Assembly (NCBI GenBank): GCA_002159065.1
Contig: LZRV01000066.1
Location: forward strand, 1-64,000
DNA length: 64,000 bases
Reading direction: 5' to 3'
Source: Paenibacillaceae bacterium ZCTH02-B3
GTDB lineage: Bacteria; Bacillota; Bacilli; Paenibacillales; Paenibacillaceae
Below, piece after piece: positions 16,704-25,637 of the stretch (its first letter is position 1; every line of letters begins with the position of its first letter). The notes under the pieces were generated by a model that worked only from the letters and a program-made list of their open reading frames with translations, made no database searches and was not told the DNA's origin. Position numbers and translations under genes: made by a program.

Positions 16704-17658
16704 ACGCAAGCCGCCGCTCATCGCCATCGTCGGCCCCACCGCCGTCGGCAAAACGGCCCTGAGCCTCGACCTGGCCGAGCGTTTCGGATGCGAAATCATC
16801 AGCGGCGACTCCATGCAGGTTTATCGGCGCATGGATATCGGCACCGCCAAGCTGCCGCCCGATGAGCGGCGGGGCATTCCGCACCACCTGATCGACATCC
16901 GCGAACCCCACGAGCCTTTTTCCGTGGCGGAATTCCAGAAACTCTGCGCCGAACGGATCCGGGACATCGCTTCCCGCGGCCGGCTGCCGATGCTCGTGGG
17001 CGGAACGGGACTGTACGTCGAAGCGGTTTGCTACGGGTTTCCCCTGAGCGAAGCCGCCGACACGGATCCGGATTTCCGGCGGCGCATGCGGGCGCTCGCG
17101 GAAACCGAAGGGCCGGAAGCCCTCCACGCGCGCCTGAAAGAAGTAGACCCCGAGACGGCGGACCGCCTCCATCCCCGCGACGTGAAACGCGTCATCCGCG
17201 CCCTCGAGGTCTACGAAACGACCGGCCGGCCGATGTCGGAGGTGCAGGCCCAGCGCAGGGGCGAACCGAAAACCTCGCCCTACAACCTGCTCATCATCGG
17301 TCTCTCAATGGACCGCCAAACCCTTTACGGGCGGATCGAAAGGCGGGTGGAGGAGATGCTGGCGGCCGGTCTTGTCCGGGAAGTGGCCTCCCTTCTTGCG
17401 GAAGGCGTTCCCCGCAACGCCACGTCCATGCAGGCCATCGGATACAGGGAGATCGCCGCCTATCTCGCCGGCGAGACCGACTATCCGTCGGCCGTCGCCG
17501 CCCTCATCCGCAACACCCGCCGTTTCGCCAGGCGGCAGCTGTCCTGGTTCCGCCGGATGCCTGACATCGTCTGGGTGGACGCGGGCGAAAAAAAGGAAAA
17601 CCTTTACCTTAAAACTTGTGATATAATAACAGGAAAGTTTATGCCAAACCGCGAATAA
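16690..17658 (+). CDS. miaA: tRNA dimethylallyltransferase
   Basis: Adds the isopentenyl group to A37 of tRNAs that read codons starting with U. GTG start at 16690 gives 322 residues, the usual size. The P-loop GPTAVGKT at about 14-21, SGDSMQVYR, GTAKLPPDERRGIPHHLIDI and GGTGLYVEA are all present. It overlaps the methyltransferase gene and precedes hfq, as in many bacteria. The 3' end of the gene also carries an hfq promoter. Confidence 0.96.
   Translation: MAELERKPPLIAIVGPTAVGKTALSLDLAERFGCEIISGDSMQVYRRMDIGTAKLPPDERRGIPHHLIDIREPHEPFSVAEFQKLCAERIRDIASRGRLPMLVGGTGLYVEAVCYGFPLSEAADTDPDFRRRMRALAETEGPEALHARLKEVDPETADRLHPRDVKRVIRALEVYETTGRPMSEVQAQRRGEPKTSPYNLLIIGLSMDRQTLYGRIERRVEEMLAAGLVREVASLLAEGVPRNATSMQAIGYREIAAYLAGETDYPSAVAALIRNTRRFARRQLSWFRRMPDIVWVDAGEKKENLYLKTCDIITGKFMPNRE
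17622..17627 (+). promoter_or_regulatory. Extended -10 promoter for hfq inside miaA
   Basis: TGATATAAT gives a perfect TATAAT with the TGn extension, 77 bases before the hfq start, within the last miaA codons. No convincing -35 is present. Confidence 0.5.
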
Positions 17659-17703
17659 AATCGAACAACACCCTAATACTTTGGCGATGGGGGTATCCGG
17701 CCC

Positions 17704-17949
17704 ATGAACAAATCCATCAACATCCAGGACACGTTCCTCAACCAGCTGCGCAAGGACAGCATACCCGTTACCGTATATTTGACGAACGGATTCCAGATCC
17801 GGGGCGTGGTGCGCGCATTCGACAATTTCACCATCGTCATCGACAGCGACGGCCGCCAGCAGATGATATACAAGCACGCCATCAGCACCTTTACGCCCCA
17901 GCGCAACGTTTCCCTTGTGCAGCCGCAGGATTCGGGGACGGAAGCCTGA
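17704..17949 (+). CDS. hfq: RNA chaperone Hfq
   Basis: Sm-like hexameric protein that binds A/U-rich RNA. The 81-residue product contains Sm1 ([21 protein letters not shown]) and Sm2 with the hallmark YKHAIS. The GGGGGTA sequence 10 bases upstream serves as ribosome site. It has its own promoter in miaA and a terminator directly downstream. Confidence 0.97.
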   Translation: MNKSINIQDTFLNQLRKDSIPVTVYLTNGFQIRGVVRAFDNFTIVIDSDGRQQMIYKHAISTFTPQRNVSLVQPQDSGTEA

Positions 17950-18012
17950 CCGGCCCGAGGCTCGAAACCTTTTGCCCCCCATTTGCGTCTAACGGAATGA
18001 ATAAACGAGCCA

Positions 18013-18042
18013 GAGCAACCCGCAAAGGGTTGTTCTTCTTTA
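18013..18042 (+). terminator. Intrinsic terminator after hfq
   Basis: GAGCAACCC (18013-18021) pairs with GGGTTGTTC (18027-18035) over a 5-base loop, one G-U pair, followed by TTCTTTA. Confidence 0.75.
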
Positions 18043-18152
18043 TGGAAGACCTTGTTTGCAGGGAAACCTAAAGAGAGAGATCCCCGCGGGAACCCGGGCC
18101 GCGTGCCTGTGTTCCGGAGACAAGCCGGGGGATTCGAGGGGGGAGAACCATC

Positions 18153-20633
18153 ATGGGCAAAGCCGCGCAGCGGGGGAAACCCCGCCGGAAAGCCTCCGCC
18201 CGCGCCGGGCGGAAGGCGGGCATCGGCTTGCTGTGGGTGTTCTACGCCGGACTGTTCGCCGCCGTTTGCCTGGTGCTGGGGTATTTGCTCATCATTTTGA
18301 ACGGCGAACGGATCCTGAGCGAAAACGAAAACCGCTTCGAGCTGGCGCAGGCCACGGTCATCACCGACCGGGAAGGCCGCCAGGTCACCAAGCTGTATGT
18401 CGCCGAAGGCAACCGTGACTACGCGGAATTCAAGGACATTCCGGAACTGGTCCGGCAGGCGTTCATCGTCACCGAAGACCGAAGGTTCTACGAGCATCGG
18501 GGGGTCGATTTCTGGAGCATCGGACGGGCGCTGGTAAAGGACATCCTCGCCGGCGACCTGGTGGAAGGCGGCAGCACCATCACGCAGCAGCTGGCCAAAA
18601 ACCTGTTCCTCACCTCCGAAAAAACGTTCCTGCGCAAGGCGACGGAAGCGTCCATCGCGCTGGCGCTGGAGAACCACAGGACGAAGGACCAGATTCTCGA
18701 GCTGTACCTGAACCGGATCTATTTCGGCAAAGGGCAGTACGGCATCAAGACCGCGGCCCGTTTTTATTTCAACAAGGACCTGAAAGACCTGGAATTGTGG
18801 GAAATCGCCACGCTGGCGGGCATTCCGAAGGCGCCCAACGTGTACAACCCGCTGGCGGACCCCGAAAGGTCGAAGCAGCGCCGCGCCGTCGTGCTGGATC
18901 TCATGGCGGAGGCCGGCCTCGTCACGCGTGAAGAGGCGGAAAAGGCGAAAAAGGTCGAGTACGACCCGAAAAAGGCGCAGACGCAAAACGCGGGAACGCG
19001 GTATCCGACCTATGCCGATTATGTCCTGGACGAAGCCGTCCGGATGACCGGGCTGGACGAGGACCGGATCATGCGGGGCGGGTACACCATCGTCACGGCC
19101 ATCGACGTTGCGGCCCAGCAGGCGATGGAGAAGGCGTTTGCGGACGACGGGCTTTTTGAAAAAAGCGGAGACGGCACTTCGGCGCAGGGCGCGATGGTGA
19201 TCCTCGACCAGCACACCGGCGAGATCGCCGCCATGGTCGGCGGGCGCGACTATGCCGCCAAGGGCTGGAACCGCGTCACCAAGCCGCGCCAGCCGGGATC
19301 CTCGTTCAAGCCCATCGCGTCGTACGGTCCGGCCCTGGAAACGGGAAAATGGTTCCCGTGGTCCACTTTGCGCGACGACAAGATCTGTTACGACAACGGC
19401 AAATATTGTCCCGAAGATTCCAACAAGACGAAGTACATCGGACCGGTCAGCATGACGCAGGCGGTGAAGGAATCCCGCAACCAGCCGGCGGTCTGGCTGC
19501 TCAACGAGATCGGCGTGGGGGCCGGGATCGAGTTCGCCGGGCGGCTCGGCATCGAGCTTGCTCCGGACGACCGCAACCTGGCCATCGCCCTCGGCGGGCT
19601 CACCAAAGGCGTCACGCCGCTGGAGATGGCACGGGCCTACGCGGCCTTCGCCAACGGCGGCTTTTTGCCGGAACCGCACACCATCCTTGAGATCCGGGAC
19701 AGTTCGGGAAAAACGGTCTACCGGTACAAGGAAAAAGAACCCGAACGGGTGATGAAGGCCGAAACGTCCTACTACATGACCCAGCTCCTGCTGGAGGTGG
19801 TCAAGCCCGGCGGCACCGGCACGCGCGCGGCCATCCAGGGCCGCCAGGTGGCGGGCAAGACCGGCACCACCCAACTGGGCATTCCCGGGGTCAAGGACGA
19901 GGGCAACCGCGACGTCTGGTTCGTCGGGTACACCCCCGAGTATACCGCCGCGGTTTGGATGGGGTACGACCGGACCGACGAAAAGCATTACCTGCAAAAA
20001 GGCAGCGGCCAGGCGGCGGCGCTGTTCGCCGCCGTCATGTCGGAGGCGCTGAAGAACAAGGAAAAGCGTTCGTTCCCGAAGCCGGAAGGCATCGGGAAAC
20101 GGGAAGAACCGGAACTCGCCGCCCTCACGGGCCTTAAAGCCGAATACGTTCCGGAAGACGTGCTGGTGAAGCTCACGTGGCAGCCTTCCTCCGCGAAGAA
20201 CGTCGTGTACAGGGTATACCGCAAAACCGACGGTCCGGAGGAATCGTTCTCCCTGCTTGCCGAGACGGCGGAACCCGTATTTTATGATCTGGCGATTTTC
20301 CCGGAAGAGACGTACGTCTATTACGTGACCGCCTACGATGCCGCGGCCCGAAGGGAAAGCCCGCCTTCGGAGCAGGTGTCGGTCTTCATCGAGACCGGGC
20401 TGCCGGAAATCGTCATTCCCGAAGAACCGGGCGAAGGAACCGCGCCGCCGGGCGAAGGCCTGCCGGAAGGACCGCCGGACGGGGGAGAAGAACCCGGCGA
20501 GGAACGTCCAGAAGGCCCGCCCGCGGAGGGCGAAACGCCTCCGGAGGAACCGCCCGCCGGTTCTCCGCAGGATGGAGGACCGCCCGGAGGGGGCACGACG
20601 GCAATCCCGCCCGCTGACGGCGAATCGCCGTAG
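18153..20633 (+). CDS. Class A penicillin-binding protein (PBP1A family)
   Basis: Bifunctional peptidoglycan synthase, 826 residues, anchored by one N-terminal membrane helix (about 22-48). The GT51 glycosyltransferase has catalytic E108 in TEDRRFYEH and the motif GGSTITQQLAKNLFL. The transpeptidase has S383-x-x-K386 (SSFK), an SRN triad and KTGTT. After these come a fibronectin-III-like module (VKLTWQPSSAKNVVYRVYRK) and a roughly 75-residue Pro/Glu/Gly-rich tail. It starts at ATG 18153 with GGGGGGAG upstream. It stands as its own unit between the hfq terminator and a weak terminator at 20651-20710. Confidence 0.94.
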   Translation: MGKAAQRGKPRRKASARAGRKAGIGLLWVFYAGLFAAVCLVLGYLLIILNGERILSENENRFELAQATVITDREGRQVTKLYVAEGNRDYAEFKDIPELVRQAFIVTEDRRFYEHRGVDFWSIGRALVKDILAGDLVEGGSTITQQLAKNLFLTSEKTFLRKATEASIALALENHRTKDQILELYLNRIYFGKGQYGIKTAARFYFNKDLKDLELWEIATLAGIPKAPNVYNPLADPERSKQRRAVVLDLMAEAGLVTREEAEKAKKVEYDPKKAQTQNAGTRYPTYADYVLDEAVRMTGLDEDRIMRGGYTIVTAIDVAAQQAMEKAFADDGLFEKSGDGTSAQGAMVILDQHTGEIAAMVGGRDYAAKGWNRVTKPRQPGSSFKPIASYGPALETGKWFPWSTLRDDKICYDNGKYCPEDSNKTKYIGPVSMTQAVKESRNQPAVWLLNEIGVGAGIEFAGRLGIELAPDDRNLAIALGGLTKGVTPLEMARAYAAFANGGFLPEPHTILEIRDSSGKTVYRYKEKEPERVMKAETSYYMTQLLLEVVKPGGTGTRAAIQGRQVAGKTGTTQLGIPGVKDEGNRDVWFVGYTPEYTAAVWMGYDRTDEKHYLQKGSGQAAALFAAVMSEALKNKEKRSFPKPEGIGKREEPELAALTGLKAEYVPEDVLVKLTWQPSSAKNVVYRVYRKTDGPEESFSLLAETAEPVFYDLAIFPEETYVYYVTAYDAAARRESPPSEQVSVFIETGLPEIVIPEEPGEGTAPPGEGLPEGPPDGGEEPGEERPEGPPAEGETPPEEPPAGSPQDGGPPGGGTTAIPPADGESP

Positions 20634-20650
20634 GGCGTGGCCGCCGGAGC

Positions 20651-20710
20651 GGGGGCGCGGTTTCGATGTCCGGCCGCGAAAGTCGCTTGCCGGAAGTGGA
20701 GCGCGCCCCC
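20651..20710 (+). terminator. Possible terminator after the PBP gene
   Basis: GGGGGCGCG (20651-20659) pairs perfectly with CGCGCCCCC (20702-20710), with an inner CCGGC/GCCGG stem; the following GATTTGTGTT is only a poor T-run. Confidence 0.4.
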
Positions 20711-20791
20711 GATTTGTGTTAAGATTCGGATATATCGGCGCGGGGTGTGCCGCGGCGGCCGCACCCCGCCGCACGGAGAGGAACATGCAGC

Positions 20792-21352
20792 ATGAAACGC
20801 AAATTTTCGGACCGGGCCAACTGGCGCCGCATCCTGAAAAAAAGCTACGCCTGCGTTCCGATGAACGAGGCGGGTTTTCGCGGATACGTGACCCTGTTCC
20901 GGATTCATGAACTCAAGGAACCGCTGTGGAGGGAGTACGGCGGAAAGCGGCTGTGCCTGGCGGACAAAGGGTATCTGTGGATGCAGCATTATCCGAAGGG
21001 CGAACACTTCGTCGTCACCACGATGTTCAACGACGCGGGACGCGTTGTGCAATGGTATATCGATATTTGCAAAACCCAGGGCGTGACCGGACAGCAGGTT
21101 CCCTGGTTCGACGATCTGTTTCTGGACATCGTCGTCCTTCCGGGCGGCGAAACGCTGCTTCTCGACGAAGACGAGCTGGAAGAAGCGCTGGACGAAGGGC
21201 AGATCACCGAACGGGACGCGGAGATGGCCGAACGGACCGCCAGGCGGGTGCTGGAAAGCATCCGCAAGAAGCGGTTTCCTTTTTTCCGCCTGAGCGAGGA
21301 ACACCGTCGGCTGCTCCTTCGCCGCCTCGGCTGGGAGGCGGAGTGTTCCTGA
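20792..21352 (+). CDS. DUF402 protein, probable nucleoside tri-/diphosphate phosphatase
   Basis: Members of this family (Ntdp, B. subtilis YgaC-like) hydrolyse nucleoside di- and triphosphates and have an FomD-like barrel fold. The 186-residue product carries the family core YLWMQHYPKGEHFVVTTMFND and WFDDLFLDIVVLPGG, with the Asp residues that coordinate metal. The C-terminal third is an acidic then basic helix pair. ATG 20792 is preceded by GGAGAGG; the 15 codons upstream of it are unlike the family. Confidence 0.8.
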   Translation: MKRKFSDRANWRRILKKSYACVPMNEAGFRGYVTLFRIHELKEPLWREYGGKRLCLADKGYLWMQHYPKGEHFVVTTMFNDAGRVVQWYIDICKTQGVTGQQVPWFDDLFLDIVVLPGGETLLLDEDELEEALDEGQITERDAEMAERTARRVLESIRKKRFPFFRLSEEHRRLLLRRLGWEAECS

Positions 21353-21548
21353 TCTCCGGTTGAGCGGCCCGGCCGACCAGCAAATGCGACGGACGGCTCC
21401 GGAAATCCGCGGACGCTGTCGGCGGGCGCAACGCCGCGTACATACGCCCGAGGGCTCCGGCATGGCGGATGAACGGGCCGAATACATTGGTAAGGCGGCA
21501 TCATTTGGGGCCGACGCCGACAACGCCCAACGGGGAAGGGGCGAAGCC

Positions 21549-22520
21549 ATGAACGAACGGGCGAGATCGCCGGAAACGCGGGAAGTCCCGCTTTCGCGAC
21601 CGGACCGGAAAATCAACGTCGTGCTGCGGTCCGCGTCCGCCGACCAGGCCGTGCCGCTGACCGCCGTCCGGACCCGGACGCTTCCTTCCGAAGGCCCCTG
21701 GGCCGAATGGCAAAGGGAGTTGGACCGCCTGGTCGGACTGGAAGAAGTGAAGGCGCTCGTCTACGAAATTTACGCCCTGCTGCAGGTCGGACAGATGCGC
21801 GCCGCGGCCGGCCTGTCGAACAGCCGGCACGTGTTTCACATGATTTTCAAGGGCAACCCCGGCACCGGCAAAACAACAGTGGCCCGCATCCTGGCGCGGC
21901 TTTTCCAAAGCATGGGCGTGCTGGGCAAAGGCCACCTGGTGGAAGTGGAGCGGGCCGATCTCGTCGGCGAATACATCGGACACACGGCGCAGAAGACGCG
22001 GGAGTGGATCCGGAAGGCGATGGGCGGCATCCTGTTCGTCGACGAGGCATACAGCCTGGCGAGGGGCGGCGAGAAAGACTTCGGAAAGGAAGCGATCGAC
22101 ACGCTGGTCAAGGCGATGGAAGACCACCGCAACCAGTTCGTGCTCATCCTGGCCGGTTACACGCTGGAAATGGAAGCCTTTCTGTTGTCGAACCCCGGCC
22201 TTCCTTCGCGCTTTCCGATCCGCATGACCTTTCCCGACTACACGACGGACCAGCTGATCCAGATCGCCGAACTCATGGCCCGGGAACGGGATTACACCCT
22301 GCTGCCGCAGACGCTCAAGAAGCTGCGCCAGATGGTGATCGCGGAGAAAAACGCGCGTCTTTATTCGTTCAGCAACGCCCGTTTCATCCGCAACGTTCTG
22401 GAGCGGGCCATCCGCAACCAGGCCGTTCGGCTGCTCGAACAGTATCCGGGCGGCACGCCCGGGCGGATGGAGCTCATGGATATCCGGCCGGAGGATTTGC
22501 GCATGGACGGATGGGAGTGA
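21549..22520 (+). CDS. spoVK: Stage V sporulation protein K (AAA ATPase)
   Basis: An AAA ATPase of the CbxX/CfqX type required for late spore maturation in B. subtilis. The ATG at 21549 yields 323 residues, matching the 322 of B. subtilis SpoVK. An upstream ATG at 21462 would add a non-conserved tail. Walker A is GNPGTGKTT, Walker B ILFVDEAYSL, and sensor/arginine-finger region GLPSRFPIRMTF. It is followed 18 bases later by hflX, the conserved Bacillales order. No convincing sigma-E promoter was found just upstream. Confidence 0.94.
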   Translation: MNERARSPETREVPLSRPDRKINVVLRSASADQAVPLTAVRTRTLPSEGPWAEWQRELDRLVGLEEVKALVYEIYALLQVGQMRAAAGLSNSRHVFHMIFKGNPGTGKTTVARILARLFQSMGVLGKGHLVEVERADLVGEYIGHTAQKTREWIRKAMGGILFVDEAYSLARGGEKDFGKEAIDTLVKAMEDHRNQFVLILAGYTLEMEAFLLSNPGLPSRFPIRMTFPDYTTDQLIQIAELMARERDYTLLPQTLKKLRQMVIAEKNARLYSFSNARFIRNVLERAIRNQAVRLLEQYPGGTPGRMELMDIRPEDLRMDGWE

Positions 22521-22538
22521 CGGAAAGGGGGGAAGGCG

Positions 22539-23831
22539 ATGGCAAGGCTGCACGAAACCGGCGCCGGCGAGCGCGAACGCGTCATCCTCGTGGGCCTGGT
22601 GACGGACGAAACGCGGCGCTCGGGCGTCGATCCGGACGAATCCATCCGGGAGCTGTCACGGCTGGCGGAAACCGCGGGGGCCGAGGTGGCGGCGGTGACC
22701 GTGCAGCACCGTCCGGCGCCCGACCCGAAATGGTTCGTCGGCAAGGGCAAGGCGGAGGAAATCGGACGGCTGGCGGAGTCCCATGGCGCGGGGACGGTCA
22801 TCTTCGACCAGGAGCTGTCCGCCGCTCAGGTGCGAAACCTGGAACCGGTGCTGAACGCCAAAATCATCGACCGTACGCAGCTCATCCTCGACATCTTCGC
22901 CGGGCGGGCCAGGACCCGAGAGGGCATGCTGCAGGTGGAGCTCGCCCAGCTGAATTATCTTTTGCCCCGGCTGGCCGGCCACGGCCGGCATCTGTCGCGG
23001 CTGGGCGGCGGCATCGGCACCCGGGGTCCGGGCGAGACCAAGCTGGAAACGGACCGCCGCCACATCCGCCGCCGCATCGGCGAGCTTCGCCGCCAATTGG
23101 AAAGCGTGAAAGCCCACCGCGAGCTGCACCGTCGGCGGCGCCGCAAAAGCGGCGTATACCAGGCCGCGCTGGTCGGCTACACGAACGCGGGAAAATCCAC
23201 GCTGCTCAATCGTCTCACCGAGGCCGGGGTGCTCGCGGAGGACAAGCTGTTCGCCACGCTGGACCCGACGACACGGATGCTGCGCCTGCCGGGCGGCGGG
23301 GAAGTGCTTCTCACCGACACCGTCGGGTTCATCCGGAACCTTCCCCACGAGCTGGTCGCCGCCTTTCGTTCCACGCTGGAGGAAGTGAAGGAAGCGGACC
23401 TCCTGATCCACGTGATCGACGCGTCCTCGCCGGCGCACCGGGAGCAGCGCGAAGTGGTGGAACGGGTGCTGGCGGACCTCGGCGCGGGGGACAAGCCCGT
23501 GCTTGTGGTCTACAATAAAATCGATCTTTGTTCTCCCGACACGGTGCCGTTCCTCAAGGAAAACGGCGGCGCGCTGGCCATCAGCGCCTTCCGGGACGAG
23601 GATTTGCGCCGCCTGACGGAAGCGATCGAGCGCAAGCTGGACGGCGGAACGGCCGTGTTCCGCCTGCCGGCGGCGCGGGGCGATCTGGCGGCCCTGGCGC
23701 ACCGGGTGGGCGAGGTGACGGAGCGGCGGGCCGAAGAGGACTGGCTGCTCCTTGCCGTCCGGCTTCATCCGGAAAAGATGGAACGGCTGGGAAAGCCTTT
23801 GGAACCGTATCTTCTGGAAAGGACGGAGTAG
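22539..23831 (+). CDS. hflX: GTPase HflX (ribosome-splitting)
   Basis: HflX binds the 50S subunit and dissociates stalled or stressed ribosomes. The 430-residue protein has the N-terminal HflX domain (HRPAPDPKWFVGKGKAEEI, RTREGMLQVELAQL, GGGIGTRGPGETKLETDRR) and a C-terminal GTPase domain with GYTNAGKST near 213, DTVGF and NKID. GGAAAGGGGGGAAGG precedes the ATG. Only 18 bases separate it from spoVK and 4 from the next gene. Confidence 0.96.
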   Translation: MARLHETGAGERERVILVGLVTDETRRSGVDPDESIRELSRLAETAGAEVAAVTVQHRPAPDPKWFVGKGKAEEIGRLAESHGAGTVIFDQELSAAQVRNLEPVLNAKIIDRTQLILDIFAGRARTREGMLQVELAQLNYLLPRLAGHGRHLSRLGGGIGTRGPGETKLETDRRHIRRRIGELRRQLESVKAHRELHRRRRRKSGVYQAALVGYTNAGKSTLLNRLTEAGVLAEDKLFATLDPTTRMLRLPGGGEVLLTDTVGFIRNLPHELVAAFRSTLEEVKEADLLIHVIDASSPAHREQREVVERVLADLGAGDKPVLVVYNKIDLCSPDTVPFLKENGGALAISAFRDEDLRRLTEAIERKLDGGTAVFRLPAARGDLAALAHRVGEVTERRAEEDWLLLAVRLHPEKMERLGKPLEPYLLERTE

Positions 23832-23835
23832 CGGC

Positions 23836-25107
23836 TTGAAAGCCGAAAGAACGCCATTTTCCACGGACTGGGACAAGCTGGCCGAAGCCGCCGAGGCGAA
23901 GGCGGCGGAACGGCTTAGGGAAGCGGACCGGGTGGCCGAGCGCAACCAATGGAAAGTCATCCGGGCGTTTCAGAAACATAAAGTCAGCGAAACCCATTTT
24001 GCGGATTCCACCGGGTATGGCTACAACGACCGGGGCAGGGAAACCCTGGACGCGGTGTTCGCCGACATTTTCGGGGCCGAGGCGGCGCTGGTGAGGCCGC
24101 ATATCGTTTCCGGCACCCACGCCATCGCCGTCGCCCTGTTCGGCCTCCTGCGCCCTGGGGACGAGCTGGTGTTCGTCGCCGGCAGTCCGTACGACACCCT
24201 GCACCCGGTGATCGGCCGGTCGCGCGACGGTTCCGGCTCGCTGGCCGACTGGGGGGTCATAAGCCGCATGGTGCCGCTCCTCTCCGACGGCCGCGTCGAT
24301 TGGTCCGGGGTGAAGGCCGCCGCGGGCGAGCGGACGAAGGTGTTCGCCATCCAGCGCTCGCGCGGATACAGCTGGCGGCCGTCGTTCACCGTGGACGAAA
24401 TCGAAGAAATGGCCAGGCGTCTCAAGGAGATCAAGCCGGACGCCGTTGTGTTCGTGGACAACTGCTACGGGGAATTCGTCGAGGAACGGGAGCCCACGGA
24501 GGCCGGGGCGGATCTTGTCGCCGGGTCACTCATCAAAAACCCGGGCGGGGGCCTTGCGCCAACCGGCGGATACATCGCGGGACGGCGCGAACTGGTCGAC
24601 CGGGTCGCCGCGCGGCTGACGGCGCCGGGCATCGGGGCGGAGATCGGCGCGATGCTCGGCACGACGCGGGCCCTGTTTCAGGGGCTGTTTCTGGCGCCGC
24701 TTTTCGTGAATCAGGCGGTGAAGGGCAGCATATTCGCCGCCGCGGTGTTCGGGGAGCTCGGCTATGAAACCCGTCCCGCGTGGCACGAGCAGCGCACCGA
24801 CCTCATCCAGGCGATCCGCTTCCGCTCGCGGGAGCAGCTCATCGCCTTCGTGCGGGCGGTGCAGCGCGCCGCCGCGGTGGACGCGCATGTGGTGCCGGAA
24901 CCGGCGGAAATGCCCGGCTACGATGACCCGGTCATCATGGCCGCCGGCACCTTCATCCAGGGAGGCAGCCTGGAACTGTCGGCCGACGCGCCGCTGCGGG
25001 AACCTTACATCGCCTACATGCAGGGCGGCCTGGCTTACGCCCAGGTCAAGCTTGCCGTAAGGTTGGCGGTAGAAGCGCTTTCACGCGTGTCAGATTCCTT
25101 GACATGA
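23836..25107 (+). CDS. ynbB: YnbB-like PLP-dependent protein (methionine gamma-lyase / aluminum-resistance family)
   Basis: A fold-type I pyridoxal-phosphate enzyme of uncertain reaction. TTG at 23836 with a purine-rich ribosome site and a 4-base gap from hflX gives 423 residues, the family size. PLP-binding lysine is K234 in SLIKNPGGGLAPTGGYIAG. Other blocks are VRPHIVSGTHAIAVALFG and VFVDNCYGEFVE. Its last codons contain the cre-like sequence and half of the GlnR operator of the next operon. Annotation as an aluminum-resistance protein is historical. Confidence 0.88.
   Translation: MKAERTPFSTDWDKLAEAAEAKAAERLREADRVAERNQWKVIRAFQKHKVSETHFADSTGYGYNDRGRETLDAVFADIFGAEAALVRPHIVSGTHAIAVALFGLLRPGDELVFVAGSPYDTLHPVIGRSRDGSGSLADWGVISRMVPLLSDGRVDWSGVKAAAGERTKVFAIQRSRGYSWRPSFTVDEIEEMARRLKEIKPDAVVFVDNCYGEFVEEREPTEAGADLVAGSLIKNPGGGLAPTGGYIAGRRELVDRVAARLTAPGIGAEIGAMLGTTRALFQGLFLAPLFVNQAVKGSIFAAAVFGELGYETRPAWHEQRTDLIQAIRFRSREQLIAFVRAVQRAAAVDAHVVPEPAEMPGYDDPVIMAAGTFIQGGSLELSADAPLREPYIAYMQGGLAYAQVKLAVRLAVEALSRVSDSLT
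25070..25083. promoter_or_regulatory. cre-like sequence just upstream of the GlnR operator
   Basis: TAGAAGCGCTTTCA matches the CcpA consensus TGNAANCGNTNNCA at 9 of 10 fixed positions. It lies inside the end of ynbB, so chance from codon use is possible. Confidence 0.35.
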
Positions 25108-25127
25108 TTCGGCACGCCCATTAAGAT
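25088..25127 (+). promoter_or_regulatory. glnRA promoter with GlnR/TnrA operator over the -35
   Basis: TGTCA-N7-TGACA (25088-25104) is a perfect GlnR/TnrA box (TGTNA-N7-TNACA). Its right half is the -35 element TTGACA (25099-25104), followed after 17 bases by TAAGAT (25122-25127). Binding of GlnR would block RNA polymerase, giving the known nitrogen-excess autorepression. Confidence 0.88.
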
Positions 25128-25175
25128 GAATATGGTTGCAAACCGACGATCGCTAGGAAAGAAGAGGGTTGCGGC

Positions 25176-25595
25176 ATGACAGAACAATCGCGCGATCAGA
25201 TGGCCCTTTTCCCGATCGGGACCGTCATGAAGCTGACCGGGCTGTCGGCCCGCCAAATCCGCTATTACGAGGAGCACGGCCTTGTCCTGCCGATCCGCAC
25301 CGCGGGCAACCAGCGCCTTTTTTCTTTCCGGGATGTGGAACGGCTGCGGCAGATCAAGTCGATGCTCGAAAGCGGATTGAACATCGCCGGCGTCAAGAAG
25401 GTTTTGCAACAGGGACAAACGGACGTGAAGGAGGGAACCGCCGCCGTCGGGCAGCCGAACCTTGCAGGCAACGAAATCAGCGATCCCCAAGTCCATCGCA
25501 TCCTCAAGCGGCAGCTGATGGACCGCCGGCCGGGGAAGGTGACGCTGATCGAAGGGCAATTGGCCGGCTATTTCCGCAATCCGCAGCCGCGATGA
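25176..25595 (+). CDS. glnR: Nitrogen regulator GlnR (MerR family)
   Basis: Represses glnRA when glutamine is plentiful, acting with feedback-inhibited glutamine synthetase. The 139-residue product opens with the winged-helix block FPIGTVMKLTGLSARQIRYYEEHGLV and continues with TAGNQRLFSFRDVERLRQIKSMLESGLNIAGVKKVL, as in MerR-type GlnR. The short Gln/Arg-rich C-terminus is the part that contacts glutamine synthetase in B. subtilis. It is followed 42 bases later by glnA. Confidence 0.95.
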   Translation: MTEQSRDQMALFPIGTVMKLTGLSARQIRYYEEHGLVLPIRTAGNQRLFSFRDVERLRQIKSMLESGLNIAGVKKVLQQGQTDVKEGTAAVGQPNLAGNEISDPQVHRILKRQLMDRRPGKVTLIEGQLAGYFRNPQPR

Positions 25596-25637
25596 ACATG
25601 TTCCATTTTCAACGGCCGAAGGAATCAGGAGGTTTCC

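Noticed and set aside
17673-20786. 1037-residue minus-strand frame opposite the PBP gene
   Set aside because: Arg/Gly/Phe-rich shadow of the PBP frame with no domain; hfq and PBP on the plus strand are certain.
21480-21520. Sigma-E promoter for spoVK (AATACATT ... CATCATTT)
   Set aside because: The spacing between the two elements is several bases short of the sigma-E consensus.
21462-21548. Earlier ATG start for spoVK
   Set aside because: The extra residues are low-complexity and would make the protein longer than the 322-residue family standard.
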